Shown in pieces: positions 15,763 to 22,769 of a DNA stretch of 22,769 nt. The translations under genes were made by a program, and so were the position numbers. The stretch comes from Deltaproteobacteria bacterium UBA2385. Its GTDB lineage: Bacteria; Myxococcota_A; UBA796; UBA2385. The notes below the pieces were generated by a model, which saw only the letters and a program-made list of their open reading frames with translations, searched no databases and was not told the origin of the DNA. The number at the start of each line of letters is the position of its first letter. The stretch's first letter is position 1. The DNA lies in the NCBI GenBank assembly GCA_002343455.1, contig DDSR01000085.1:2364-25132 (forward strand), written 5' to 3'.

Positions 15763-15797
15763 CGGAAAGGGACGGAACAACGGAACACGACGGAACA
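15763..15797 (-). promoter_or_regulatory. Candidate enhancer (upstream activator) array, TGTTCCG repeats
   Basis: On the plus strand CGGAACA occurs at 15773, 15781 and 15791, with a related CGGAAAG at 15763, so spacing is 10, 8 and 10 bases, near one helical turn. The nearest full copy begins 91 bases upstream of the -24 GG of the sigma-54 promoter at 15668-15683. A similar array stands at the same distance from the second paralogue's promoter. This fits binding sites for a sigma-54 activator, possibly the NtrC-type protein at 11004. Confidence 0.6.
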
Positions 15798-15854
15798 GGG
15801 AAGGTCGGGCCGGCGTCTGGCGATGCCGGCCCAGCCCGGGCTCGGCCATTCCCT

Positions 15855-15870
15855 GGGGAGATCCTTTGCG
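15855..15870 (+). promoter_or_regulatory. Candidate sigma-54 promoter for the sensor kinase
   Basis: GGGGAGATCCTTTGCG has GG-N10-GC and a good TTTGC -12 element, but the -24 element is weak (GGGAGA instead of GGCACG). GC lies about 58 bases before the TTG start at 15927, similar to the spacing at the exported-protein genes. The heptamer array at 15763-15797 is 59 bases upstream. Suggestive only. Confidence 0.35.
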
Positions 15871-15912
15871 TTACCGGACTCGGACCAGCAGCGACGCTCC
15901 GTCGATGCTCGC

Positions 15913-15917
15913 GGGAG
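15913..15917 (+). promoter_or_regulatory. Ribosome binding site for a TTG start
   Basis: GGGAG, nine bases before TTG 15927. No ATG occurs in frame between 15612 and the middle of the first membrane helix, so a non-ATG start is needed unless the open upstream stretch is translated. Confidence 0.4.
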
Positions 15918-15926
15918 CGCGGATTC

Positions 15927-18900
15927 TTGGGTACCCACGGTGCCATTCGCTCGGCCTTCTTCGTCTCGATGGCCGCGCTCCTGGCCACCGGTGCCGCCGC
16001 CTCGTTCGCCGGGTACCGACTCCAGCAGGCGGTGGACACGGTCACCCGGCACCACGACGCCGTGACCGAGTTCGAGCGGCTGAACCTCGCGGTCTTCAGC
16101 TTGGAGAGCGGGGTCCGCAGCTACGTGGTTGCCGGGGATGAGACCAGCTTCCAGCGCTATGAGCGCGGTCGGGACGACATCGGCCGGGCCAGCGAGCGGA
16201 TCGAGGCGCTCCAGGTCCAGATCGACCCAGACCTCCAGCTTCAGCTGGCCGCGCTGCTCCGCTCCAGGGTGGACCTGGCGGCCCAGACCGTCGCCTTGCG
16301 TCGAAGCGGCGAGCTGGACCAGGCGGTCGCCAGGGTGGTCCAGGACGGCCGCGACCCGCTCTCCCAGCGGATCCTGAAGGTCACGACCGGCATCATCGAG
16401 AGCCAGCACGGCAGCCTGCGCGAAGCCCAGCTGGGCTCGGACAGGCAGGCCATGATCCTGCAAGTCATGGTGGCCGTTGGGGCGCTGATGGCCCTGATCA
16501 TCGTGGGGGTCATGAGCCGTCGGGCGCAGAACGACCTTGTCCGTCGGGCCAGGGCCGAGGAGGAGCGGGATCGTTTCTTCAGCCTGTCGATGGACATGCT
16601 CTGCATCGCCAGCGTGGACGGGTACTTCCGCCGGGTGAGCCCGGCCTTCGAGGCCACCCTGGGCTGGACCGCCGAGGAGGTCGCGTACCGGCCCTTCTTC
16701 GAGTTCATCCACCCCGACGACCACGCCGCGACCATCGCCGAGCTCGAGGGGCTGCGCTCGGGCCGTCCCGGCATCGACTTCGAGAACCGCTACCGCCATC
16801 GTGACGGCGGCTGGCGCTGGATCTCCTGGCGGACCACGCCCCTGCCGGACGGGACGCTGATCGCCACGGGGCGGGACGTCACCCGCCAGAAGGAAGACCA
16901 GCTGGCGCTCGCCGAGCTGATGGCCTGGCAGGGCGCGCTCCTGAAGAGCGCCGACGTCGCGATTATCTCGGCCAGCGAGGATGGCCTGATCCGCAGCTTC
17001 AACCCGGCCGCCGAGCGCCTGCTCGGCTACCGCGCCGACGAGCTGGTGGACCGGGAGATGCTGGGCTCGCTGCATTCCAGCGAGGACTCCGACCAGCTCG
17101 CCGAGGAGCTCAGCGTCCGCCTGGGGTCCGAGGTCGACCCCCAGTTCGAGGCCCATGTGGCCCTCGCCCGACGAGGCATCGAGGACTCACGGGTGGCCAG
17201 CTACCGACGCCGGGACGGGCAGCAGGTCCCGGTGCTCTTGACGGTGTCGGCGCTGCGCGACGCCGGCGGGGCCATCACCGGCTTCCTGGAGATCGCGGTC
17301 GACATCACCGATCGGCAGCTCGCGCTCAGCCTCCTCCGCGAGAGCGAGGAGAGCCTGGCTGTGACCCTGGACTCGATCGGCGACGGTGTGCTGGCGATCG
17401 ACATCCAGCGCAGGGTCACCCGGCTGAACCCGGTGGCCGAGCAGCTGACCGGCTGGACCCTGGCCGATGCTTTGGGCCGACCGGTCGAAGAGGTCTTCCA
17501 CATCATCAGCGAGCGGACCCGCCTCCCTTCAGTCATCCCGGTGGACGAGGTGCTGCGCACGGGCAAGGTCCAGGGGCTCGCCAACCACACCCTGTTGATC
17601 GCGCGAGACGGCTCGGAGCGGCCGATCGCCGACAGCGCGGCGCCCATCCGAGATCGAGACGGGGCGATCTCGGGTGTGGTCCTGGTCTTCCGGGATGTGA
17701 GCGAGGAGAAGGCCGCCGAGGATGCCCTGCGGGACAGCGAGGCGCTCAACCGCGCCATCTTGGACTCCATCCTGGCGAACATTGCGGTGGTCGACGACGC
17801 GGGCCGGATCCTGGCGGTGAACGAGGGCTGGCGGCAGTTTGCCAGGGACAACGGCGCCTCGCCCGACCACCCGAGCCTGTCGGTGGGGGCCAACTACCTC
17901 GAGGTCTGTGCGCCCGCTCTGGCCCAGAACTGGCCGGATGCCTGGGCCTGTGTCGAGGGCATCAAGCGGGTCCTCGATGGTCGCCTTCCCGCCTTTCGTG
18001 GCGAGTACGCCTGCTCCTCGCCCAGCCAGGAGCGCTGGTTCAACATGCAGGTCTCCTCCTTGGGGCGCGCGGACGGCGGAGCGGTCATCGCCCACTTCGA
18101 CGTGTCGCGGCTGAAGGAGGCCGAGGCCGAGGTGCGGCGCCTGAACAACGAGCTGCGCACGCAGGTCGAGGATCGCACCGCCGAGCTGGGGCGCCAGGTG
18201 CTGACGACCAAGCACCTGCTGGAGAACGTCGACGACGCCGTCGTCGCCTGCGACGCCCAGGGGACGGTCACCTTCTTCAACCCCAAGGCCAGCTTGTTGT
18301 TCGCCGACGCGGTCCCCGACCGCCGTGAGGGCGCCTGGACCAGCAGGGTCGCCATGTTCTCATCCGACGGTCAACGCGTGCTCAGCGAGGATGAATTCCC
18401 CCTCTGGAAGGCCCTGGATGGCGAGACCATCACCAACGAGGAGCTGGTGGTCCGGCCTGTGGGTGGGGCCGCCCGGGTGCTGCTCGCCAGCGCCTCGCCC
18501 CTGGACGACGAGCACGGCGCTCCGCTGGGCGCCCTGATGGTCCTGCGGGACATCACCTTGCGCCGCCAACACGAGCGGCTCGCCTACCGTTCGCAGCGGC
18601 TGGAGGCCCTCGGGACGCTGGCGGGAGGGATCGCCCACGACCTGAACAACGCCCTGGCGCCGATCTCGATGGGTGTAGAGCTCCTGCGTGAACAGTTCCC
18701 CACCGAGTCGCGGACCTTGGACGTCTTCGCCTCCTGCGCGCGCCGGGGCTCCGAGATGATCCGGCAGCTGCTGACCTTCGCGCGCGGCGCGGACGGAGAG
18801 CGGGCGCCGGTGCAGTTCGCCCGCCTCGTCCGCGAGGTCGACAAGCTGATCCGTGCCAGCTTCCCCAAGAACATCGAGTCGGTGATCCGTTGTCCGCAGG

Positions 18901-19724
18901 GCCTGCCGCAGGTGCAAGGTGACGCCACCCAGCTCCACCAGGTCTTGCTCAACCTCAGCGTGAACGCCCGCGACGCGATGCCGGCGGGGGGCAGGCTGAC
19001 GATCGAGCTGGGCGTCCGCGAGGTGGACGAGGTCTTCGCCAGCGAGCACGTCGATGCGCGGCCGGGGCGCTTCCTGTTCCTGCGCGTCGAGGACACCGGC
19101 GTGGGGATCCCGCCCGATCAGATCGACCGGATCTTCGATCCCTTCTTCTCTACGAAGGGGGCCGATCGAGGCACCGGGCTGGGACTGTCGACGGTGCTCG
19201 GCATCGTTCGGGGCCATCAAGGCTTCATCCAGGTCTACTCCCAGCCGGGCAAGGGGGCGACGTTCACAGTCTTTCTCCCGGTGGAGGCCCAGGAGGACAG
19301 CCTCGACGTCGAGGTCCTGCCGATGGAGCGGCTCCGTGGCCAGGGGCAGCGGGTGCTCTTTGTCGACGACGAGCCGAGCATCCGAGAGCTGGCGGAGGCG
19401 GTGCTGCGGCGCCTGAACTACCAGCCCATCCTGGGCAAGGACGGGGCCGATGGCCTGACGCGCCTCTCCCTGGACGACGATCCCGTAGATGTGTTGATCA
19501 CGGATCTTCACATGCCGACGATGGACGGACTGTCCTTGATCCGCGCTGCGCGTCATATCCGGCCCGACCTGCCGATCATCCTGGCCAGCGGTCGGGTCGA
19601 CGAGGCGGTCGACGCCGAGCTGCGTGCCGCGGGGATCAGCTACCGCCTGGACAAGCCCTTCACCGAGCCCGAGCTCGCCAGGGTGCTCTGGGAGGCGCTG
19701 GGCAGGTCCCGCCCGCTCAGTTGA
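15927..19724 (+). CDS. Membrane hybrid histidine kinase: CHASE3-like, five PAS, HisKA, HATPase, REC
   Basis: 1265 aa from TTG 15927, chosen because GGGAG (15913-15917) lies 9 bases upstream and the product then begins directly before membrane helix 1 (~5-27, IRSAFFVSMAALLATG). A periplasmic CHASE3-like helical domain (~30-170) is followed by membrane helix 2 (~178-198, VMVAVGALMALIIVGVM). Five PAS domains follow (~205-330, 340-465, 470-595, 600-740, 770-885), with a coiled coil (~740-768) before the last. HisKA has H904 in GIAHDLNNALAPI, the HD-LNN type often joined to a C-terminal receiver. The ATPase domain shows VLLNLSVNARDAM, EDTGVGIP and RGTGLGLSTVLGI. The receiver (~1145-1260) has D1193 (ITDLHMP) and DKPF. 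It flanks both exported-protein paralogues and overlaps the second by 8 bases tail to tail. Signal and partner are unknown. Confidence 0.93.
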   Translation: MGTHGAIRSAFFVSMAALLATGAAASFAGYRLQQAVDTVTRHHDAVTEFERLNLAVFSLESGVRSYVVAGDETSFQRYERGRDDIGRASERIEALQVQIDPDLQLQLAALLRSRVDLAAQTVALRRSGELDQAVARVVQDGRDPLSQRILKVTTGIIESQHGSLREAQLGSDRQAMILQVMVAVGALMALIIVGVMSRRAQNDLVRRARAEEERDRFFSLSMDMLCIASVDGYFRRVSPAFEATLGWTAEEVAYRPFFEFIHPDDHAATIAELEGLRSGRPGIDFENRYRHRDGGWRWISWRTTPLPDGTLIATGRDVTRQKEDQLALAELMAWQGALLKSADVAIISASEDGLIRSFNPAAERLLGYRADELVDREMLGSLHSSEDSDQLAEELSVRLGSEVDPQFEAHVALARRGIEDSRVASYRRRDGQQVPVLLTVSALRDAGGAITGFLEIAVDITDRQLALSLLRESEESLAVTLDSIGDGVLAIDIQRRVTRLNPVAEQLTGWTLADALGRPVEEVFHIISERTRLPSVIPVDEVLRTGKVQGLANHTLLIARDGSERPIADSAAPIRDRDGAISGVVLVFRDVSEEKAAEDALRDSEALNRAILDSILANIAVVDDAGRILAVNEGWRQFARDNGASPDHPSLSVGANYLEVCAPALAQNWPDAWACVEGIKRVLDGRLPAFRGEYACSSPSQERWFNMQVSSLGRADGGAVIAHFDVSRLKEAEAEVRRLNNELRTQVEDRTAELGRQVLTTKHLLENVDDAVVACDAQGTVTFFNPKASLLFADAVPDRREGAWTSRVAMFSSDGQRVLSEDEFPLWKALDGETITNEELVVRPVGGAARVLLASASPLDDEHGAPLGALMVLRDITLRRQHERLAYRSQRLEALGTLAGGIAHDLNNALAPISMGVELLREQFPTESRTLDVFASCARRGSEMIRQLLTFARGADGERAPVQFARLVREVDKLIRASFPKNIESVIRCPQGLPQVQGDATQLHQVLLNLSVNARDAMPAGGRLTIELGVREVDEVFASEHVDARPGRFLFLRVEDTGVGIPPDQIDRIFDPFFSTKGADRGTGLGLSTVLGIVRGHQGFIQVYSQPGKGATFTVFLPVEAQEDSLDVEVLPMERLRGQGQRVLFVDDEPSIRELAEAVLRRLNYQPILGKDGADGLTRLSLDDDPVDVLITDLHMPTMDGLSLIRAARHIRPDLPIILASGRVDEAVDAELRAAGISYRLDKPFTEPELARVLWEALGRSRPLS

Positions 19725-20571
19725 TGGCCTCGGCGCTGGCCATGGCGACCAGGCGGTCCCCCAGGAGTCCGCACCAGCGGGGGTTGGACTCGAGCTCGAT
19801 GCGCAGATCCCGACCGAGCTCGATGTGCACGAAGCGAGCCCGGTCGCGCAGGTAGTCGCCCTGGATGTTGTCGCGGGCCGACAGCAGGGGCACGAGGCGG
19901 GAGGTCCGCACGTCCGCGCCTCCCACGATCGCGCTGAGCATGTCGGCGCTGCGCTCGAGGATCGTGCGGGGGGTCATCGACGCACCCCCGCTGATGACCG
20001 CGCTGGCTTCGCTGGAGCCGGGGCCGTAGCCGTGGATCTGCACGAACCAGGGCTGCTCCAGGCGGTCGGCGAGCACCTCCGTGGTGATGTGCAGCGCCGA
20101 CTCGGGGTGGAGCGTGGGCTCGGCCTCGCCCGCGGCGTAGCGGGACTGGGTCGCGATGAAGAGGGCCCGCACGGGGGCGTTCTCGAAGATCGTCGCCGCG
20201 ATGCCGCCCGTGCGCAGATCATCGAAGGGGTGAGGGGCGGCCAGCACGACCTCTGCCGCCAGCGGGCCGGTGCGGAGCAGGAGGACGCCCGCGGCGCCGA
20301 CCGACTGGGTCCCGGGGCGAAGCTCCAGGATGTCTCCGCGGTGGCGCAGCGACATGCCGAGCTGCTCGGCCTGCTCGAAGTGCGCCGGCTCGATGCGGTC
20401 GTTCAGCGCGGCCTCGGTGAGGTCGGCGACCAGGATCCGGTAGGACTCCTGGTCCGCCTCGCTCAACAGGGGAGGGGCGTCGTCGGCGCGGTGGAGCAGC
20501 GAGCGGTCGGGGCTGCGGGCCTCGGCGATGGGGGCGAGGAGGAGGGCGAGGGCGAGGAGGAGGGCGTTCAT
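19717..20571 (-). CDS. Predicted exported protein, possible metallohydrolase, paralogue 2
   Basis: 284 aa from ATG 20571, with AGGAG seven bases upstream. It begins with an N-terminal hydrophobic signal-like stretch (LLLALALLLAPIAEARS) whose DNA is an AG-rich imperfect repeat. It aligns colinearly and without gaps to the protein at 14747-15613; about 186 of 284 positions are identical by hand count. Every candidate metal-ligand block is kept: H114 and D117 in HPFDDLRTG, H180 in VQIHG, and H249 with E251 in FVHIELGRD. The family is not recognised; an amidohydrolase or M14-like peptidase role is a guess from the H/D/H/E order. It is monocistronic, ending tail to tail with the kinase gene (8-base overlap), and has its own sigma-54 promoter and heptamer array at the same distances as paralogue 1. 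Confidence 0.85.
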   Translation of the reverse strand: MNALLLALALLLAPIAEARSPDRSLLHRADDAPPLLSEADQESYRILVADLTEAALNDRIEPAHFEQAEQLGMSLRHRGDILELRPGTQSVGAAGVLLLRTGPLAAEVVLAAPHPFDDLRTGGIAATIFENAPVRALFIATQSRYAAGEAEPTLHPESALHITTEVLADRLEQPWFVQIHGYGPGSSEASAVISGGASMTPRTILERSADMLSAIVGGADVRTSRLVPLLSARDNIQGDYLRDRARFVHIELGRDLRIELESNPRWCGLLGDRLVAMASAEAIN

Positions 20572-20578
20572 CTGGTTG

Positions 20579-20583
20579 CTCCT
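20579..20583 (-). promoter_or_regulatory. Ribosome binding site for the exported protein (paralogue 2)
   Basis: AGGAG seven bases before ATG 20571, a strong site that settles the start codon for both paralogues. Confidence 0.65.
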
Positions 20584-20625
20584 GGGGATGTGCACGGGCT
20601 CCGCTCGTGCTTCACCCAGGTCCCA

Positions 20626-20641
20626 AGCAAACGCCGTGCCC
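20626..20641 (-). promoter_or_regulatory. Sigma-54 promoter of the exported protein (paralogue 2)
   Basis: The minus strand reads GGGCACGGCGTTTGCT, matching TGGCACG-N4-TTGCW at every fixed position except the first, with GG-N10-GC. The GC-to-ATG distance is 56 bases, identical to paralogue 1, while the four variable bases differ. The predicted transcript start is near 20615. Confidence 0.8.
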
Positions 20642-20730
20642 GACCGGCGCTGGGCCCCGTCACTCCGCTGCGGTGCGGATCTCCGCCCCTCCCGGCGTCA
20701 AATCGCCCCCGCCCGGAGGCGTTCCCGGCG

Positions 20731-20754
20731 CGGGACAGCGGAACAGGTGGGACA
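20731..20754 (-). promoter_or_regulatory. Candidate enhancer array, TGTYCCG repeats (paralogue 2)
   Basis: On the plus strand CGGGACA (20731), CGGAACA (20739) and TGGGACA (20748) are spaced 8 and 9 bases; a further TGGGACC is at 20761. The array begins 91 bases upstream of the -24 GG at 20640, as at paralogue 1. It lies between the stop of the M16-like gene and this promoter, in a 210-base intergenic gap. Confidence 0.55.
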
Positions 20755-20781
20755 GGGTCCTGGGACCGGGTGGGCGCTCCC

Positions 20782-22212
20782 TCAGCGGGGGGCACCCTGG
20801 CGGTCGACCTCCACCCAGGCACCGGGCACCGCCTCCAGCACCGCGGCCCGTACCTGGCTCAGGTCGCCGACCACCACGACCGTCCCGTTGGCGGTTCGGG
20901 ACCGGCTCAGCGCCGCCAGGGCCTGCTCCGGGCGCTGCTCGGCCTCGGCCTGGATCCGCGTCGAGAGCGCCTCGGGAGGCAGGCTCAGGCGCAGCAGCTC
21001 GGCCGCCGAGTCGGCCAGCGAGGAGCGGGTCGAGGCCTCCTCCACGAGGTCGGAGAGGTTGGAGCCTCGGGCCTTGTCCAGCTCGTCCGTGCTCAGGCCC
21101 AGGTGCAGGCGGTCGATCTCGCCCAGCAGGTCCACGAGGGCAGGTCCGGTGACATCCTTCTGGACCGAGGTCCCGACGACGATCCGGCCGTCGGTGGGGC
21201 CGGCCCGCAGCCGGGCCGAGGCGCCGTAGGTGTAGCCCTTCTCTTCGCGCAGCAGGCGGTTGAGGCGACTGGTGAAGGTCCCGCCGAGCACGACGGCCCC
21301 CAGGCGCGCGCCGTGCACCGACTCGTCGAGGGCGCCGGGCCCGGGGAGCGTGACCATCAACATGGTCTGGGAGGCTCCCGGGTTGTCGACCAGCAGCAGG
21401 GAGGGGACCGCCGCCGGCGGGGGAGGGGAGGCGGCCGGCGGGCCCGTGACCTCCCAGCCGTCCAGGCGGGCGGCGATGCTGGCGGTGAGGGCCTCGACCT
21501 GCACATCGCCAGCGACCACCAGCCGCGGCGCCGCGGCAGCCCGGCGGCTCTCCCAGCTGGCCCGCAGCTCGTCAGCGCCCAGCTGGTCGAGGCTGTCCAG
21601 AGTGCCGATCGCCGGCAGCGCCAGGGGGTGCCCCTCGCCGTACCAGGCGCGCTCGCTGACCCAGGTGGCGACCGTCCGTGGGTCGTCCATCGCGCTCTGC
21701 AACTCGGCCTTGCGAAGCTCGCGCAGGCGCTCGACCTCGGCCGGCTCGAAGCGCGGACGCAGGACGAGATCGGCGAGGAGGTCCAAGGCCGGCTCGATGC
21801 GGTCGCTGTGGACGTCCAGGCTGACGATGGTCCAGGTGTCGGTGGTCGAGACCGAGAGGTCGGCGGCCAGCTGATCCAGGGCCGCCGCGAAGGCCTGGGC
21901 GTCCCGCTCGCCGGCCCCGTGCTCGAGCATGGTGTCGGAGAAGGCGACCAGACCGGGCTTGTCCCCGGGGGAGAGCGCCTTGCCACCGGGAACGAGCAGG
22001 CGCAGGCTGACCAGCGGCAGGCCGTCCCGAGGCAGCAGCCACAGCTCGCCCCCCGTGGCCAGCGGCAGGACCTGGGCCACCGGAGGCTCGAAGCTCACCG
22101 GACCGCTGGGCAGGGGGGCGGGGGCAGAGAGAGTGACCCGGCCGTCCGGCGAGGCGCTCAGCGTGGGCTTCTTGGGGGCGCAGCCCAGGGTGAGGATCAG
22201 GAGGGGGATCAC
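20782..22212 (-). CDS. M16-peptidase-like lipoprotein lacking the zinc motif
   Basis: 476 aa. The start is a short hydrophobic stretch with a cysteine (LLILTLGCAPKK) suggesting a lipoprotein, although the charged n-region is absent and the lipobox is imperfect. An N-terminal M16 domain (~40-250) and a C-terminal M16 domain (~265-440) are visible. The zinc motif HxxEH reads TMLEH, so the first histidine is lost and the protein should be non-catalytic. The C-terminal domain has the typical GGTFTSRLNRLLREEKGYTYG segment with the conserved Arg/Tyr substrate-contact residues. Non-catalytic M16 subunits commonly pair with an active one, as in mitochondrial processing peptidase. ATG 22212 overlaps the stop of the upstream M16 gene (ATGA), consistent with a two-subunit envelope protease. 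The catalytic motif of that partner lies outside the window. Confidence 0.88.
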   Translation of the reverse strand: MIPLLILTLGCAPKKPTLSASPDGRVTLSAPAPLPSGPVSFEPPVAQVLPLATGGELWLLPRDGLPLVSLRLLVPGGKALSPGDKPGLVAFSDTMLEHGAGERDAQAFAAALDQLAADLSVSTTDTWTIVSLDVHSDRIEPALDLLADLVLRPRFEPAEVERLRELRKAELQSAMDDPRTVATWVSERAWYGEGHPLALPAIGTLDSLDQLGADELRASWESRRAAAAPRLVVAGDVQVEALTASIAARLDGWEVTGPPAASPPPPAAVPSLLLVDNPGASQTMLMVTLPGPGALDESVHGARLGAVVLGGTFTSRLNRLLREEKGYTYGASARLRAGPTDGRIVVGTSVQKDVTGPALVDLLGEIDRLHLGLSTDELDKARGSNLSDLVEEASTRSSLADSAAELLRLSLPPEALSTRIQAEAEQRPEQALAALSRSRTANGTVVVVGDLSQVRAAVLEAVPGAWVEVDRQGAPR

Positions 22213-22769
22213 TGCTCGGCTCCTTCGGGGTGGATGCGCATGGTCTGGCGCCGGGCGGCGGAGAGGCGCGCGGCGGCGGCCTGGACGGCAGCGGCGTCGG
22301 CCGCTTGGTAGCGGGCGAGGTCGCGGCCGAGGCCGTCGGGGGTGCCGAGCAGGACCTGGTAACGGTTGAGCGCCTCGGCGCGGCTCTGCAGATCTTCCAG
22401 GCCGTAGAGGTGGTCCGTCTCGATCCGGTTGCGGGCTCGCTCCAGCTCTTCGGGCCGGGGGCCTTCGGCGGCGATGCGATCGATCTCCTCCTGGACCAGG
22501 GCCTCGATCCTCTCCAGCTCGACGCTGGGGTCGGCCAGGGTGAAGATCAAGAAGACGCTGCTGAGCTGCTGGCTCATCTGGTAGGCGCTGACCTCGCTGG
22601 CGACGGCGTCCTGGTGTACCAGGCGGCTGTAGAGCCGGCTGCTACGCCCCTCGGCGAGGATGGTCGCCAGCAGGTCCATGGCGGCGTCCTGGTCGCTGAG
22701 GGCTTCCGCGGTGTGCCAGGTCAGGACCGAGGCCGGGAGCTGCACCCGGTCGCTCAGCTCGACCAGGGG
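22209..22769 (-). CDS. M16 family peptidase, C-terminal part (cut by window end)
   Basis: 186 codons of an M16 protein whose N-terminal portion continues beyond 22769; the frame stays open to the last base. The visible part is the M16 C-terminal domain: LLATILAEGRSSRLYSRLV with the conserved SSRL...L pattern, VFLIFTLAD, EEIDRIAAEGPRPEELERARN and a closing RRQTMRIHPEG. It overlaps the downstream M16-like lipoprotein gene by ATGA. It is probably the catalytic subunit of a heterodimer, but the HxxEH motif cannot be checked here. The GTG near 22745 lies inside the domain and is not a true start. Confidence 0.88.
   Translation of the reverse strand, partial: PLVELSDRVQLPASVLTWHTAEALSDQDAAMDLLATILAEGRSSRLYSRLVHQDAVASEVSAYQMSQQLSSVFLIFTLADPSVELERIEALVQEEIDRIAAEGPRPEELERARNRIETDHLYGLEDLQSRAEALNRYQVLLGTPDGLGRDLARYQAADAAAVQAAAARLSAARRQTMRIHPEGAEQ

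Larger units (their letters stand above)
15614..15926. other. Divergent intergenic region, 313 bases
   Basis: It lies between the exported-protein operon (minus) and the large sensor kinase (plus). It holds a sigma-54 promoter (minus), a heptamer array and a weaker plus-strand sigma-54-like match. The plus-strand kinase frame stays open through it back to 15576, but the translation is low-complexity and lacks resemblance to any domain, so I treat it as non-coding. Confidence 0.6.

Noticed and set aside
15576..15926. N-terminal extension of the large sensor kinase upstream of TTG 15927
   Set aside because: It would overlap the exported-protein start and the sigma-54 promoter region, and encodes low-complexity residues with no domain; the membrane helix begins right after the TTG.
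20524..20568. AG-rich imperfect repeat (GGCGAGGAGGAG units)
   Set aside because: It is the reverse strand of Leu/Ala codons in the signal peptide of the exported protein, so composition explains it.
20755..20767. GGTCC-TG-GGACC inverted repeat after the M16-like gene as a terminator
   Set aside because: The arms are only five bases, there is no T tract on either strand, and it merges with the heptamer array.
19624..22311. Very long plus-strand open frame (895 codons) across the exported-protein and M16 genes
   Set aside because: It is antisense to three well-supported minus-strand genes, and its translation is Gly/Arg/Gln-rich with no domain; GC-rich codon bias keeps the opposite frame open.

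Overview
The window is GC-rich, gene-dense DNA packed with two-component and cyclic-di-GMP signalling genes. I see no tRNA, rRNA, insertion sequence, CRISPR array or phage gene. High GC, very large multi-PAS hybrid kinases, stand-alone receivers, an NtrC-type sigma-54 activator and a lipoprotein/M16 peptidase pair would fit a Myxococcota or related 'deltaproteobacterial' lineage. That placement is inference, because no marker gene is present.

Layout. (A) 1-6154, plus strand: the tail of an EAL-domain gene, an EAL protein with a mutated receiver, a single-domain receiver, a REC-HPt-REC-REC-GGDEF diguanylate cyclase, and a GAF/PAS hybrid kinase with two receivers. Spacing is short or ATGA/GTGA overlapping, so this looks like one operon. 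(B) 6145-8890: a strongly decayed REC-EAL protein (minus) divergent from a pseudo-kinase with an intact C-terminal receiver (plus). (C) 8911-12452: a hybrid kinase with a C-terminal HPt domain (minus) divergent from an NtrC-family activator (plus), a plausible cognate pair. (D) 12403-15613, minus: a three-gene coupled operon of a predicted exported protein, a degenerate REC-EAL protein and a protein with two cyclic-nucleotide-binding domains. (E) 15927-19724, plus: a 1265-residue membrane sensor kinase (CHASE3-like, five PAS, HisKA, ATPase, REC). (F) 19717-20571, minus: a second copy of the exported protein, about 65% identical to the first. (G) 20782-22769, minus: a catalytically dead M16-peptidase-like lipoprotein and the C-terminal part of a second M16 protein cut by the window edge.

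The most interesting result is regulatory. Both exported-protein genes carry a near-consensus sigma-54 promoter (GG-N10-GC) at exactly the same distance from the start codon. Each has a cluster of TGTTCCG-like heptamers at a period of about 8-10 bases beginning 91 bases upstream of the -24 GG. This is the layout of an enhancer for a sigma-54 activator, and one such activator is encoded here at 11004-12452. The first heptamer array also lies between the exported-protein operon and the large sensor kinase, which has its own weaker sigma-54-like match. My working model (inference) is a sigma-54-controlled regulon in which a paralogous, unrecognised secreted protein is produced together with degenerate EAL and cNMP-binding proteins, beside a phosphorelay that makes and degrades c-di-GMP.
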